Positions 9,825 to 18,768 are shown, counted from the first letter of the stretch. The stretch: 31,232 bases of DNA from Chara braunii (GCA_003427395.1 BFEA01000866.1:44761-75992); one strand, 5' to 3'. Notes: generated from the letters alone by a model not told the origin. Translations and numbers: made by a program.

Positions 9825-12084
9825 CAGATAGTGTGCGCCCTGTTTCTTGGATAAGGGAAAAATCATCCGAGGGGAAGGTGGAGACTGTCTCCCCCTCAGC
9901 GGTGCCCACAGTCACTATTATGGAGGAGGCTGTAATAGGGGGATTTTGTTTGAGGAATGAGGGTGGGGACAATCCAGCGGTTTTCCTCTTCCTGTCATCC
10001 CCCGAGTCTCCCTTGCCTTGCCAGGGGGAGGACAGGAGCTTGTCAAAATGATCAGTGAACAGATTGTAGTCTGTGGGTAGCTGCTGGTTATATTCCAGCA
10101 AGAAATCCCCAGAAATCCCCTCCGCAGTATACACCATTTGTGAGTGGAGGAGATTTTCGTCCTTAACCCATTCGAGCGGACACCATACTCCCTTGTTGAG
10201 GAAAAGGTGAGTCAAGTCGGCCTCGTTGGGCCGGACGTCGAAAGGGGCTACAAACAGTTGGACCTTGTTGTTGTTTTTGCCTGTTCTCAAAAACCTTCTA
10301 CAACCCATGCCTGGGATAGCTCTAACTGGGGCATTCATGCCTAAATAATTTCTTACCTTGGCCAGCATAATAGCTTGCGTAGGGTTACTTTCCACAGAGC
10401 ACGGGGTAATCAGTTTAATGCTGGTCCCCATACTGTACGTCAAAAATTGAACACCCTCCGGAGCTCTCCTCCAAATGAGAGGGACCAAGTATTTGGATCC
10501 CTGATGCTTGCTGGACCCCTGGCTTGTGCTGGAATTACTAGATTTTCTGGGTTTGCGCTGTCTTCCAGGGGAGGGCGTTCTTCCCCTTTTTTCCTTGGAG
10601 GGAAACTCTTCGTCAATAGATTCCTCAGAATCTCCTGACAGATCAGCAGAGGATGTGGGAGGGGGCTCAGATATTGAGAGGGGGGGGCAGCCCTCCGCTG
10701 TATTGGAGACAGTCCCCTCCAACAGGTCTGTAAGAGCTTGGTGGGAGGGGCTAGTGACATCTGCAACCGGTGAATCAGGTGTTATTGTGTTGGGTGAGAC
10801 GGGTGTGATGGGCGATAGTATTGGCAGCGGACAGTGAGTCACAGTAGCAGGTATTGTTACCAGCGTTGACACCAAGGTCAATCCCGATATACCACGTGAT
10901 TCGGTGGCAAGTACAGGGCTCAATACTGTATCCGTTTCTGAACCTACCGCCCCAAGCTGCAGATCTGGCGGTTGTGGGCCACATGATTGCAGCCCGTGAC
11001 TTGAATCCAAGGCGGGGAACTCCTTTCCCTCCTCTGGGCCTGTACCAGCAGCTGCTGGGTCAGCAACAGCAACTGGAACAGGAACAGAACCCGATTCTGA
11101 TTGTTGGGATATAGTTGCTTCTACTCCGGTGATTTTGTCCGGATCATCAGGTGCAACGGGGGGTTCGGATCCAACTTTCTGAGTGACGTCGCTGCGCACA
11201 GTCCCAAGTTGTGGCTGTACCGCAATCTGAATTTCTTTTTGCCCTTCCTTGAGCATGTCAACCTGGACCGTGGGGAGGGTGACATTAGCACCAACGGAAC
11301 TAGTCTCTGTTGTGTCCATTTGTTGAGCCTGGGAACTGTCACTGTGAGCATTGGGGGGCTTTTTTGTGCTCAAGACGGGGGGTGTGATGACCAACTGAGA
11401 AAGATGAAGGGGAGGGACGGTAGTGAGAGGGGGGGGGGGCTCAGTGACTGCGGAGGGGGTGGTGACTGCGAAGGGGATGGACTGTGCCGGGGGGGGAGAC
11501 GACGCAGAGGTGGTATGCCTCAGGGATACAGATCCCGAGGCAACTCCAGGTGGAGGAGGCCGAAAGTTGCTGAGAAACGAGAACGACCCATCCGGCTTGA
11601 CGGGAGCCATAGAGGCTGAGGCTAGTGGGTGGTCCGAAAGAGGGAAACTATTAGTACAACCAGCGTCACTCTGGGTGGTCGACCCGGTGTTCCGAAGGGG
11701 TGTACTGCCTCGCCCAGTGCTCGGGGGGGGCATGTTGTTCCCCACAGAGCTCATACCTCTGGAACTTACCTCTAGACTGGCTAAAAAATCGGTTGCCCTG
11801 CCTACTTCCCCGGTTTCCTCTCTATGGAAGTTACCAAAAACGAACGGAGGTTGTGGGGAACCCAGTAACGGACCATTGGAAGATGATGGCCCTGAGGTGG
11901 GGGGCCTAGACGGCGCGAGGGGCTGGGTCCGAGGTAGCCATCCTGCTCCTGCACTTAGTCCTCTTGCTCGAACTGCAGTCAGGCCTGCACCCTGCCCCGT
12001 TGTTGAGAGCCTGTCCGTCCCTTCGCTGGAGCGTGTTGATCTCAATTGTCTGAGGACAACTCTCCGACCTGTGTCCATATTCAC
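9817..12084 (-). CDS. LINE second frame: low-complexity linker plus conserved-looking C-terminal domain (ORF1 extension or separate ORF)
   Basis: A 755-codon frame overlaps the end of the knuckle-bearing ORF1 frame by 179 nt in another frame, and its first ATG lies inside the zinc-knuckle coding sequence. The first ~480 residues are Pro/Ser/Thr-rich and probably disordered. Then come an acidic stretch (GDSEESIDEEFPSKEKRGR), a basic patch, and a globular-looking domain of roughly 190 residues (from KYLVPLIWRRAPEGVQFLTY through RNYLGMNAPVRAIPGMGC to FLLEYNQQLPTDYNLFTDHF) that I do not recognise. It may be the C-terminal half of one large ORF1 protein (about 1,150 residues) split by a +1 shift, or a second protein. 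The stop TAA at 9819-9817 overlaps the ORF2 start. Confidence 0.75.
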   Translation of the reverse strand: MNMDTGRRVVLRQLRSTRSSEGTDRLSTTGQGAGLTAVRARGLSAGAGWLPRTQPLAPSRPPTSGPSSSNGPLLGSPQPPFVFGNFHREETGEVGRATDFLASLEVSSRGMSSVGNNMPPPSTGRGSTPLRNTGSTTQSDAGCTNSFPLSDHPLASASMAPVKPDGSFSFLSNFRPPPPGVASGSVSLRHTTSASSPPPAQSIPFAVTTPSAVTEPPPPLTTVPPLHLSQLVITPPVLSTKKPPNAHSDSSQAQQMDTTETSSVGANVTLPTVQVDMLKEGQKEIQIAVQPQLGTVRSDVTQKVGSEPPVAPDDPDKITGVEATISQQSESGSVPVPVAVADPAAAGTGPEEGKEFPALDSSHGLQSCGPQPPDLQLGAVGSETDTVLSPVLATESRGISGLTLVSTLVTIPATVTHCPLPILSPITPVSPNTITPDSPVADVTSPSHQALTDLLEGTVSNTAEGCPPLSISEPPPTSSADLSGDSEESIDEEFPSKEKRGRTPSPGRQRKPRKSSNSSTSQGSSKHQGSKYLVPLIWRRAPEGVQFLTYSMGTSIKLITPCSVESNPTQAIMLAKVRNYLGMNAPVRAIPGMGCRRFLRTGKNNNKVQLFVAPFDVRPNEADLTHLFLNKGVWCPLEWVKDENLLHSQMVYTAEGISGDFLLEYNQQLPTDYNLFTDHFDKLLSSPWQGKGDSGDDRKRKTAGLSPPSFLKQNPPITASSIIVTVGTAEGETVSTFPSDDFSLIQETGRTLSDE

Positions 12085-13306
12085 GGCACATGGAGCACCA
12101 ATCAGTCAATTGCGTGACTACTTGTAGTCTGATAACCGAACCATTGGCCTGTGGCCAGTATAAAGAACCTGGCACCTGATCTTTTCTGTCCCGGGGAATA
12201 TCGAACTTCACATTGTTCAACTTGGGCGCCTCGTCGTATCTCTTCGGTGGGTACTGTTTGCACACTTTGCCCACAGCATACTGAATGTTTAACCTAACGA
12301 AGGGGACGGCGAGCCATGGCACCCTCAGGGCCATGATCCAAATTTTACTGACCTCATCCTCGACTTTGGTCGTCTGAATCTCGTCAGGAAACATCCATTT
12401 TTGGAATGTGAGCTTATAGGTCGTGCCATCAATCTTCAACTTGTGACTCTTAATATTCAGCAGTAACTCTATACATTTCCTGTCTCGGGGGAAGTAAGAC
12501 ATTACGTTCCTACCCTCCTGATGTACCCTCCCCCTCTCTTTGTGGTGCAGACTTTGGGATAAGATAGAGTCCTCAAATTTCCTCATGCATTGCTCTTTTC
12601 TCTTTGTTGATACCGACTTGAATGTGCCCTGAAAAAAAACTACTACGGCGTGGTCCCTCATCCAATCTTTCTGAGCTTGTTCCACGATGGAGGAGACCGT
12701 CATAGTAACTGTATCCCCTTCTCGTTTGAAAGAAGCGAATTTTGACATGTCCGGAATGACAAGTCTGTCAAAACATTTATCTAACAAAGTTCTGACTTCT
12801 TCCACTATTTCCGTGCTCGTTTTACTGGCCACCGAATCGTCCTGCTCTATCATCATTCCATTGTGACCAGCTACTTCCTCTTCGTCCATGTCACTATCCG
12901 AGTCACTGTCAACCGGCCACCACTCGCACTGGGGGGTGACTGGCCGTTGATTCTTACCCCTGCCTCGAACATTGTCCGACCATCCCCCGGGGCCTGCTGG
13001 TTTGTTCCAGGGACCTGCAGATCTACCCTGTCCTGCCCCCTGTCCCCTGCCTCTTCCTGCCTGATTTCCCTGTCTTACCCCTCCCTGTGGAGGATGGGAC
13101 TGAAGGGAAACTCCTGGGGTTGCATTAGAGCTTGCTGGATCATCCCTACCTGCGTCTGATCGTGCCCCCCAAAATGGCGTGATGTTGTCCCATGCTAAGC
13201 CTTGATCCACCCTGGCCCCTATGGCTCCATCTCCCTGCTCTAACCCTTGCCCCTGATTGGGGACTGGAGAGTGCAGCTCCATGTCCGCTCTATCAACCCG
13301 AAGCAT
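11906..13306 (-). CDS. LINE ORF1 protein with CCHC zinc knuckle
   Basis: 466 codons from ATG at 13306. The N-terminal ~125 residues are Gly/Gln/Arg-rich (RNA-binding character). A short acidic run follows (VDSDSDSDMDEEE), then a globular region (about residues 150-380) ending in the pattern WIMALRVPWLAVPFVRLNI. That layout, globular domain then knuckle, resembles the DUF4283-type ORF1 proteins of plant LINEs; this is by memory only. The knuckle CSMCREYGHRSESC (residues 404-417, bases 12097-12056) fits C-x2-C-x4-H-x4-C. The tail after the knuckle looks out of frame, and the downstream overlapping frame may be the true continuation. It is expected to coat LINE RNA in an RNP. Confidence 0.85.
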   Translation of the reverse strand: MLRVDRADMELHSPVPNQGQGLEQGDGAIGARVDQGLAWDNITPFWGARSDAGRDDPASSNATPGVSLQSHPPQGGVRQGNQAGRGRGQGAGQGRSAGPWNKPAGPGGWSDNVRGRGKNQRPVTPQCEWWPVDSDSDSDMDEEEVAGHNGMMIEQDDSVASKTSTEIVEEVRTLLDKCFDRLVIPDMSKFASFKREGDTVTMTVSSIVEQAQKDWMRDHAVVVFFQGTFKSVSTKRKEQCMRKFEDSILSQSLHHKERGRVHQEGRNVMSYFPRDRKCIELLLNIKSHKLKIDGTTYKLTFQKWMFPDEIQTTKVEDEVSKIWIMALRVPWLAVPFVRLNIQYAVGKVCKQYPPKRYDEAPKLNNVKFDIPRDRKDQVPGSLYWPQANGSVIRLQVVTQLTDWCSMCREYGHRSESCPQTIEINTLQRRDGQALNNGAGCRPDCSSSKRTKCRSRMATSDPAPRAV

Positions 13307-13905
13307 GATTCCCTCTGAATGTTGAGACTCAGGTGTTGTGATGGAAGTGAACCAGTACTAGAGCGGTAGAGTTGGAAAGCACGGACTGGAAAGCACGGAC
13401 TGACGGGGCCTGTTGCCCGAGAGCAACTCGAAGCGGATCAAGACCGACCTGAAGGGAGCGGCCCGCCGAGCGCCCGACCTGACGAGCCCAAATAATTCCA
13501 GAAACTTCCAGAAACAGTGTTATTATGACGAATTTGAGGATATATCTACCTCATAAACTCCAATGGGGAAGACAAGTAGTTTACTATTGTATTTCTAGAA
13601 CTAGGCATAACCAGGGGATCGTAAAAAAAAAAAAAAAACGGATCTTCCGTGGTCGGAGCAACAGTGTTAGCCAAGGCTGTCAGTGAAACTGCCAAGTCCC
13701 CAAGGGAGTTCACAGGGAGAGCCGAGGTAAAACGCCTGTGACGATAGCCTATCCCTCGTGGCGATTATAAACTTGTTAAATCTTTCAGAAAAAACTGGAA
13801 GAGACTAAGACTTGTTAAATCTTTCAGAAAAACTGGAAGAGACTAAGAGGGTTAATGTGGCGAGAGGGGAGGCGGGGGGGGGGGGGAGCTGTGGGGGAGA
13901 TGTCT
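13307..13905 (-). other. LINE 5' region proximal to ORF1
   Basis: Non-coding sequence directly upstream of ORF1. It holds a short tandem (14-bp unit TGGAAAGCACGGAC at 13373 and 13387), the heat-shock-element array (separate entry), a poly-A run of about 16 at 13623-13638, and an approximately 38-bp tandem duplication (13771-13809 and 13810-13847) differing by one A. No promoter core motif could be fixed. Confidence 0.5.
13496..13513. promoter_or_regulatory. Perfect heat-shock-element array upstream of LINE ORF1
   Basis: TTCCAGAAACTTCCAGAA is four perfect alternating units (TTCnnGAAnnTTCnnGAA), the binding pattern of heat-shock factor trimers. It lies about 190 bp upstream of the ORF1 ATG in LINE orientation and is orientation-neutral. 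HSE arrays in retrotransposon promoters are known from plants (the ONSEN copia element). Function here is inference. Confidence 0.55.
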
Positions 13906-14863
13906 AGGGTTTACACAGTGCGGCGGAGCATTACGTATATGCGGGTGCGGGTTATGCGGGCATGTGTCAACGCGCCATATATTGGAGCAGGTGATAGGAA
14001 ACACGCCTAGCGGGTTGGAGGAAAATGTAGGGATTGCGGATATGAAACACTAATGGATGTGAACCACCTGTGGGACCGAAAGTCCTTGGACCTGCGGGGA
14101 ATATGACGAGAGGTGTGTGTTCTCATTCAAGATAGGCACGCATCCACGGGAAGTAGTGGCTCACTAGCCCGCCGACACCTATCAAAACCAGCGAGACAGG
14201 TGACGGGTACCAGTCGGGTAAAGTCCTCCGATAGTACCGAGGTAATGTGAACTGTCCAGACCTAATAGGCGGAATCGGAAGTGAGAAAAAGAAAAAGGAG
14301 AAAAAGAGAAAGAAAAGGAAAAGGAAGGAAAAAAGAAACCGGGTTATAGCCAACACCAAAAGGTGGGATCCTGTCGGCCTGTGTCTTTCCTTAGGGCTTA
14401 CGTAGTACGGCGAATCATTACGTTGATGCGGGTGCGGGTTATGCGGACATGTGCCAGCGTGCCAAATATTGGATCAAGTGATGGGAAACCCGCCCGGCGG
14501 GTTGGAGGAGTGTGTGGGGATTGCGGATGTGAAACACCAGTGGATGTGAAAACTCTATGGGACCAAACGTCCCTGGACCTGCGGGAAAATAACGAGTGGT
14601 GTATGTTCCTCATTCGAGATAGGCACGCAACTGCAGGAAATAGTGACTCACTGGCCAGCCGACACTTGTAAAACAGCGAGAGACAGGCGACAGGTACAAG
14701 GCGAGTAAATCCTCCGATAGTACCAAGGTATTGTAGACTGTCCAGACCTAATGGGCAGAAACGGAAGAGAGGAAGGAAAGGAGAAAAGAGAGAAAAGAGA
14801 AAAAAAGAAACGAAAGAAAAAAGAAAAAAGAACCAGGGTTATAGCCAACACCAAAAGGCGGTA
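13906..14863. repeat. Two diverged tandem units of about 490 bp in the LINE 5' region
   Basis: Unit 1 (13906 to about 14368) and unit 2 (14393 to about 14863) are collinear. Both carry GCGGGTGCGGGTTATGCGG near the start, GATAGGCACGCA in the middle, TCCTCCGATAGTACC, ACTGTCCAGACCTAAT, a purine-rich A/G tract, and end in GGGTTATAGCCAACACCAAA. By eye they are roughly 80-85% identical. A further fragment of the linker (GATCCTGTC..CCTGTGTCTTTCCT at about 14367) recurs near 15078. Given their position before ORF1, they may act like promoter monomers of mouse L1. A 102-codon frame in unit 2 has no recognisable motif. Confidence 0.75.
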
Positions 14864-16268
14864 CGGAGGGCTGAACGGACGAGGGCGCCAACTATCCAAC
14901 CTCAGCCTTGCCTGACCCTATGACAGGGCGGGGGCCCCTCTCTACGAGGGACAGCGGCCGAGGGAAAAATGAGATCAGGGCCTGACGTGCGAGAATGTCG
15001 GTATCACACCCCCTACGATCAACGTCGGAGATTGTTTCGGGCTTGGCCAGCAAACCACGGTTCCTACTTGGGCTCAAGATCCTGTCAACCTGTGTCTTTC
15101 CTAAAAAAAAGAGATCACACCCCCCAACTCGGTACTTGACCGCCTGGGTTGTGAGCTGTTTAAAGTGTATAGACCCGGCACAACGGGTACCTGCAGAACT
15201 TCGAAACTCGCGAAATAGACACCTGTCCTAACACCCGTCCCAAAGTCGACCATGTGCCAGGCCTGCGTAGAGTCCGGTATGACAACCCCTTTTTCAAGCA
15301 TCGAAGATCGAAACGGGCTGAAGCAGTACCGCCCAAAGCGTAGTACGCTATTCCATAAGTTCCTTCACGGGGATCTGGCCCGCGCCACTATAGCGGCCTG
15401 AGAGCGAAAGGGCGAAGGAAGAAAAGGGGAGACAGAACAAGGGGACGCAACCCTAGTCGGGTTGTAACCTGCCTGAATGGGCGAAACACATCAGGAATAT
15501 GGCGAGAATGTATGGGAACGGAGATAAGGGGATGTGGCGAGAATGTATGGGAACGGAGAACAGGTCCCTATCGAAGCCAAGCTCTACGACTCTACAGCTA
15601 CTGGAGAAGGGAAACGACAAAGGGGAGATAAAAGTTCAGAAAGAGAAGCCCTTGTCACATGCCACGTCCGAATACAAAGTAAAGCAATACGACAAAATCC
15701 TGGGATATTGGGGAAGCAATGTATACCTCACAAAAGCCATCCTAGAATCCAGTCACCTGCTTGCTCCTCCGTGTCCAGCTGAGAAACTCCTTCGATGCAC
15801 TGTATATCGGTGCAACTTGCTGGACGCACTGACCAAAAGGCCTCCGAAAGCGTCAAGTGCGCACATGACGTTCAATACAGCCGACCGCGCTAGGCCGCTC
15901 CATGGGACGTCGTGCAGGGCTCCTCACGCTGTGGGAGCCACATGTTCCATAGGAAGCTTGCTGACCCTGCAGCGATCTTCAGTTCGAAAGTTCAAAGATT
16001 CTGTCTGTCCGGAACAGGAAAAAAGACTCCGCTCACACTTACTACACCACCTCACCTCACCTCATACCAGGGAGAAGTTCATGTCGCCCTTGCTCGGACC
16101 CATCATGAAGCCCGACAGTTGAGCAACACACCTCCCCCGTGCTAAGCGCCCCGCGGTATGGCGAACGAACTCCGCGATGGCCGAAAAAAACCCTAAAAGT
16201 TAACGCACCCGCGTCGTGGGATTGAAGCGCTACGGCGCCGCCTCCAACTTCGTCCCCCCACTGAGACC
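14864..16268. other. Distal LINE 5' region or flanking DNA, no confirmed gene
   Basis: Contains a 25-bp direct repeat TGGCGAGAATGTATGGGAAC.. at 15500 and 15535. A plus-strand frame of 207 codons (15499-16122) starts inside that repeat and shows no domain, hydrophobic pattern or motif, so I do not call it a gene. If the 12-mer at 16269 is the right target duplication, all of this belongs to the LINE. Confidence 0.45.
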
Positions 16269-16280
16269 GGCCCTCGGTTG
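16269..16280. repeat. Right copy of the LINE candidate target-site duplication
   Basis: GGCCCTCGGTTG, identical to the copies at 5101 and 5140. Its position about 3 kb upstream of ORF1 sets the candidate 5' boundary of the LINE. Confidence 0.5.
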
Positions 16281-16296
16281 TTTGGAGTCACAGTAG

Positions 16297-16380
16297 ACTC
16301 ATAATGGAATACCTGTGTTCCTAGAGCCACCAGCTCAAAGTACACTCATAATGGAATACCTGTGTTCCTAGAGCCACCAG
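16297..16380. repeat. Exact 37-bp direct duplication
   Basis: A 37-bp unit beginning ACTCATAATGGAATACCTGT occurs identically at 16297-16333 and 16344-16380 with a 10-bp spacer, just outside the candidate LINE boundary. Confidence 0.85.
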
Positions 16381-16594
16381 TTCTTTGGACTGGGTTCAGG
16401 CCGTTTTTTTTTAGGCCTGTGCATTCCTCTTTCTGATAATTTCTAGTTACTGAGTTGGCTGCGGTCACCTCTCCACACTTTCATGGATAATCAACACAGA
16501 TCATCAGCAGAAACTCCATCAACAGAAACTCCAAGTTTATCAGTCAAACAGAGCTCCTTTATGCTTGCATTTTTGCTCAGCAAGTTACAAGGGC

Positions 16595-16784
16595 GCTGGA
16601 CCTGGTTTCCAGCAAGTTATATTTTCAAAGTGTAATTCTCCTTATGGGACGCTGGACCCAGTTTCTAGCAAGTGTTTCTAGTTTTCAAAGTGGTTTGTCC
16701 CTATGGGACGCTGGACCCATTTTCCAGCAGCTGATTTGATTTTTTTCATTATTAATTTATGGGACGCTGGACCCGATTTCCAGC
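16595..16784. repeat. Array of four short hairpins, period 56-59 bp
   Basis: Four 19-nt stem-loops at 16595-16613, 16651-16669, 16710-16728 and 16766-16784 share the arms GCTGGA...TCCAGC (TCTAGC in the second). The loops differ: CCTGGTT, CCCAGTT, CCCATTT, CCCGATT. Flanking bases are also shared (TATGGGAC before the last three, AGCAAGT after the first two). A remnant of an earlier unit (CAGCAAGTTAC) precedes the first at about 16579. This is a small tandem repeat whose unit keeps a foldable core. Confidence 0.75.
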
Positions 16785-17080
16785 ACAAGCCAAAGTTGGG
16801 TAATGGCCCCAGTTCACTACCCAGGTAGAATTGTGAGGTCCTTCAATTAATTACAGACAAACTGGTCTTTTCTTTCAATTATACATATTACCTACACATG
16901 GCTCACACAGGCATTGATAGATGCTCCATGGTGGGGGGCAGAGTCTGCTACGGGTCCACGTGCATTACAAAAAAACATACACACATAGGGCCTCGTTAGA
17001 CCCTCCTTGCAAAATCCTCAGGAATTGGGATGAGGTCCTTGGAAAAATTTTCAGTTTTTGGCGTTGTCGTTACATCGCAT
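16785..17080. other. Non-coding DNA
   Basis: No reading frame or repeat recognised between the hairpin array and the duplicated module at 17081. Confidence 0.4.
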
Positions 17081-17234
17081 CCTAATTCAATGGTTCCCGA
17101 GGAAAACCCTCACGGGTCTCCCGTGGCCTATGTGACACCCGCGGCCTAGGCCGCGGGCAAGTCGGCCGCTGCGGCCGATGAGGCCCAGTCCACGGCCTGT
17201 TTTTTTAATATTTCCCCCCCCCTAAAAATACGCT

Positions 17235-17237
<3 letters not shown>
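17081..17237. repeat. Duplicated module E, copy 1, with GC-rich palindromes
   Basis: Starts CCTAATTCAATGGTTCCCGA and ends CCTAAAAATACG at an (AT)n tract. It holds a 20-nt perfect palindrome CCCGCGGCCTAGGCCGCGGG (17138-17157) followed by a second hairpin TCGGCCGC-T-GCGGCCGA (17162-17178). Copy 2 lies at 17485-17620. Confidence 0.75.
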
Positions 17238-17269
<32 letters not shown>

Positions 17270-17278
17270 TCACAAACA

Positions 17279-17370
<92 letters not shown>
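17235..17370. repeat. Compound microsatellite (AT)n - (GATA)n - (GA)n
   Basis: (AT)n at about 17239-17266, a short unique piece CGTCACAAACAGT, (AT)n at about 17280-17326, then GATA repeats and a GA run up to 17370. Confidence 0.9.
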
Positions 17371-17484
17371 GGTAACCGGCGTTTGGGACGGGCCGAACGC
17401 CCAAACCCGAACGCTTGAACCCGAACGCCCGGATGTATGGACCCCTTGGGGATGCGTTCGGCCGTTCGGGCCGAACGCGGACCG
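17370..17484. repeat. Duplicated module C, copy 1
   Basis: GC-rich module starting GGTAACCGGCGTT, with iterated CGAACGC motifs and ending near CGCGGACC. Copy 2 at 18768-18869 is close in sequence. Both copies begin at the edge of a microsatellite, suggesting an element associated with simple repeats. Confidence 0.7.
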
Positions 17485-17636
17485 TCCTAATTCAATGGTA
17501 CCCGAGGAAAACCCTTACAAGTCTCCCGCGGCCTATGTGACACCCGCGGCCTAGGCCGATTAGGCCCAGTCCACGGCCTGTTTATTTAATATTTTCCCCC
17601 CCCTAAAAATACGTTAATATATATATATATATATAT
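17485..17636. repeat. Duplicated module E, copy 2, and following (AT)n
   Basis: Matches 17081-17237 but lacks the right half of the GC palindrome and the second hairpin (about 24 bp shorter). It also runs into an (AT)n tract (about 17615-17636). Confidence 0.75.
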
Positions 17637-17678
17637 CGTTAAATAGAACTGCCCGGTAAACCGTAGGCAGAGAGGGAG

Positions 17679-17775
17679 AAGAGGACAACAAACGAGGGGC
17701 TGTGACAAACTGTTTCGTCGGAGTTTCACCGACTCATCAGGAGGTTGAACCCTCAACAGTCTGTAGAATCCCCTC
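17679..17775. repeat. 97-bp repeat D, left of the gap
   Basis: Starts AAGAGGACAACAAACGAGGG and is nearly identical (two mismatches) to 18191-18287 on the other side of the N run. It is likely an unmerged contig overlap or a tandem unit. Confidence 0.85.
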
Positions 17776-18190
17776 NNNNNNNNNNNNNNNNNNNNNNNNN
17801 NNNNNNNNNNNNNNNNNNNNNNNNNNNNNNNNNNNNNNNNNNNNNNNNNNNNNNNNNNNNNNNNNNNNNNNNNNNNNNNNNNNNNNNNNNNNNNNNNNNN
17901 NNNNNNNNNNNNNNNNNNNNNNNNNNNNNNNNNNNNNNNNNNNNNNNNNNNNNNNNNNNNNNNNNNNNNNNNNNNNNNNNNNNNNNNNNNNNNNNNNNNN
18001 NNNNNNNNNNNNNNNNNNNNNNNNNNNNNNNNNNNNNNNNNNNNNNNNNNNNNNNNNNNNNNNNNNNNNNNNNNNNNNNNNNNNNNNNNNNNNNNNNNNN
18101 NNNNNNNNNNNNNNNNNNNNNNNNNNNNNNNNNNNNNNNNNNNNNNNNNNNNNNNNNNNNNNNNNNNNNNNNNNNNNNNNNNNNNNNNNN
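17776..18190. other. Assembly gap (415 Ns)
   Basis: Run of N. Frames predicted across it have no meaning. Confidence 0.99.
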
Positions 18191-18287
18191 AAGAGGACAA
18201 CAAACGAGGGGCTGTGACAAACTGTTTCGTCGGAGTTTCACCGGCTCATCAGGAGGCTGAACCCTCAACAGTCTGTAGAATCCCCTC
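18191..18287. repeat. 97-bp repeat D, right of the gap
   Basis: Second copy of the sequence that also ends the left contig (17679-17775). Confidence 0.85.
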
Positions 18288-18574
18288 ACTGATTACACTG
18301 TAAGTGATGATCCACCTTAACCACAATCGAAGTAGACTATCACTCACCCACACCAGATGGAAAACTCTACAGACTGTCGGTTCACACCCCATCACAAGCC
18401 AGCAAAAAACCCACGAAACAAAGAAAGGTCTGTCACAGCCAAAAAATACACTCCAGACACGCCGCTGGCACTAGAGGCACAGCATGGCCGTGTAGTGACG
18501 GCCCCGACCACTGTCGCTCGACCTGACCGGTGAAAACCGTAGCAGGAAGCTAGCGAAGTCGTAGTATATATCGT

Positions 18575-18577
<3 letters not shown>
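18288..18577. other. Non-coding DNA
   Basis: No gene or repeat recognised between repeat D and the (AT)n tract. Confidence 0.4.
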
Positions 18578-18620
<43 letters not shown>

Positions 18621-18717
18621 CAATCTATCTCATCTAATACAATTACTAATTCAATACATTGAATATATTAATATATTCAATGTATTTTCTTTCAATCTAT
18701 CTCATCTAATACAATTA

Positions 18718-18764
<47 letters not shown>
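18578..18764. repeat. (AT)n tracts enclosing a 34-nt palindrome between exact 33-nt direct repeats
   Basis: A 33-nt unit starting TTTCAATCTATCTCATCTAA occurs at 18618-18650 and 18690-18722. Between them, 18653-18686 is a perfect 34-nt palindrome (arm AATACATTGAATATATT). (AT)n tracts flank both sides (about 18578-18617 and 18721-18764). Confidence 0.85.

Positions 18765-18767
<3 letters not shown>

Positions 18768-18768
<1 letters not shown>

Larger units (their letters stand above)
5140..16280 (-). mobile_element. LINE (L1-like non-LTR retrotransposon), candidate full insertion bounded by 12-bp duplication
   Basis: On the minus strand the order is a 5' region with tandem units, ORF1 in two overlapping frames, ORF2 (endonuclease, reverse transcriptase, zinc-binding C-terminus), a 3' UTR and an A-rich tail (T-rich on the plus strand at 5153-5175: T11-G-T11). 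The outer limits rest on the 12-mer at 5140-5151 and 16269-16280; the coding core, 13306-5488, is certain. If the limits hold, the element is about 11.1 kb, long for a LINE, with an unusually long 5' region. ORF2 is broken twice, so this copy is inactive unless those breaks are assembly errors. Confidence 0.65.

Noticed and set aside
15499-16122. 207-codon plus-strand open frame
   Set aside because: Starts within a short tandem duplication, no recognisable domain or hydrophobic pattern; most likely chance.
16595-16784. CRISPR-like array
   Set aside because: Eukaryotic context, repeats are degenerate and spacers are related to each other; better described as a tandem repeat with hairpin core.
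17586-18289. Open frames running through the N gap
   Set aside because: They consist mainly of unknown bases.
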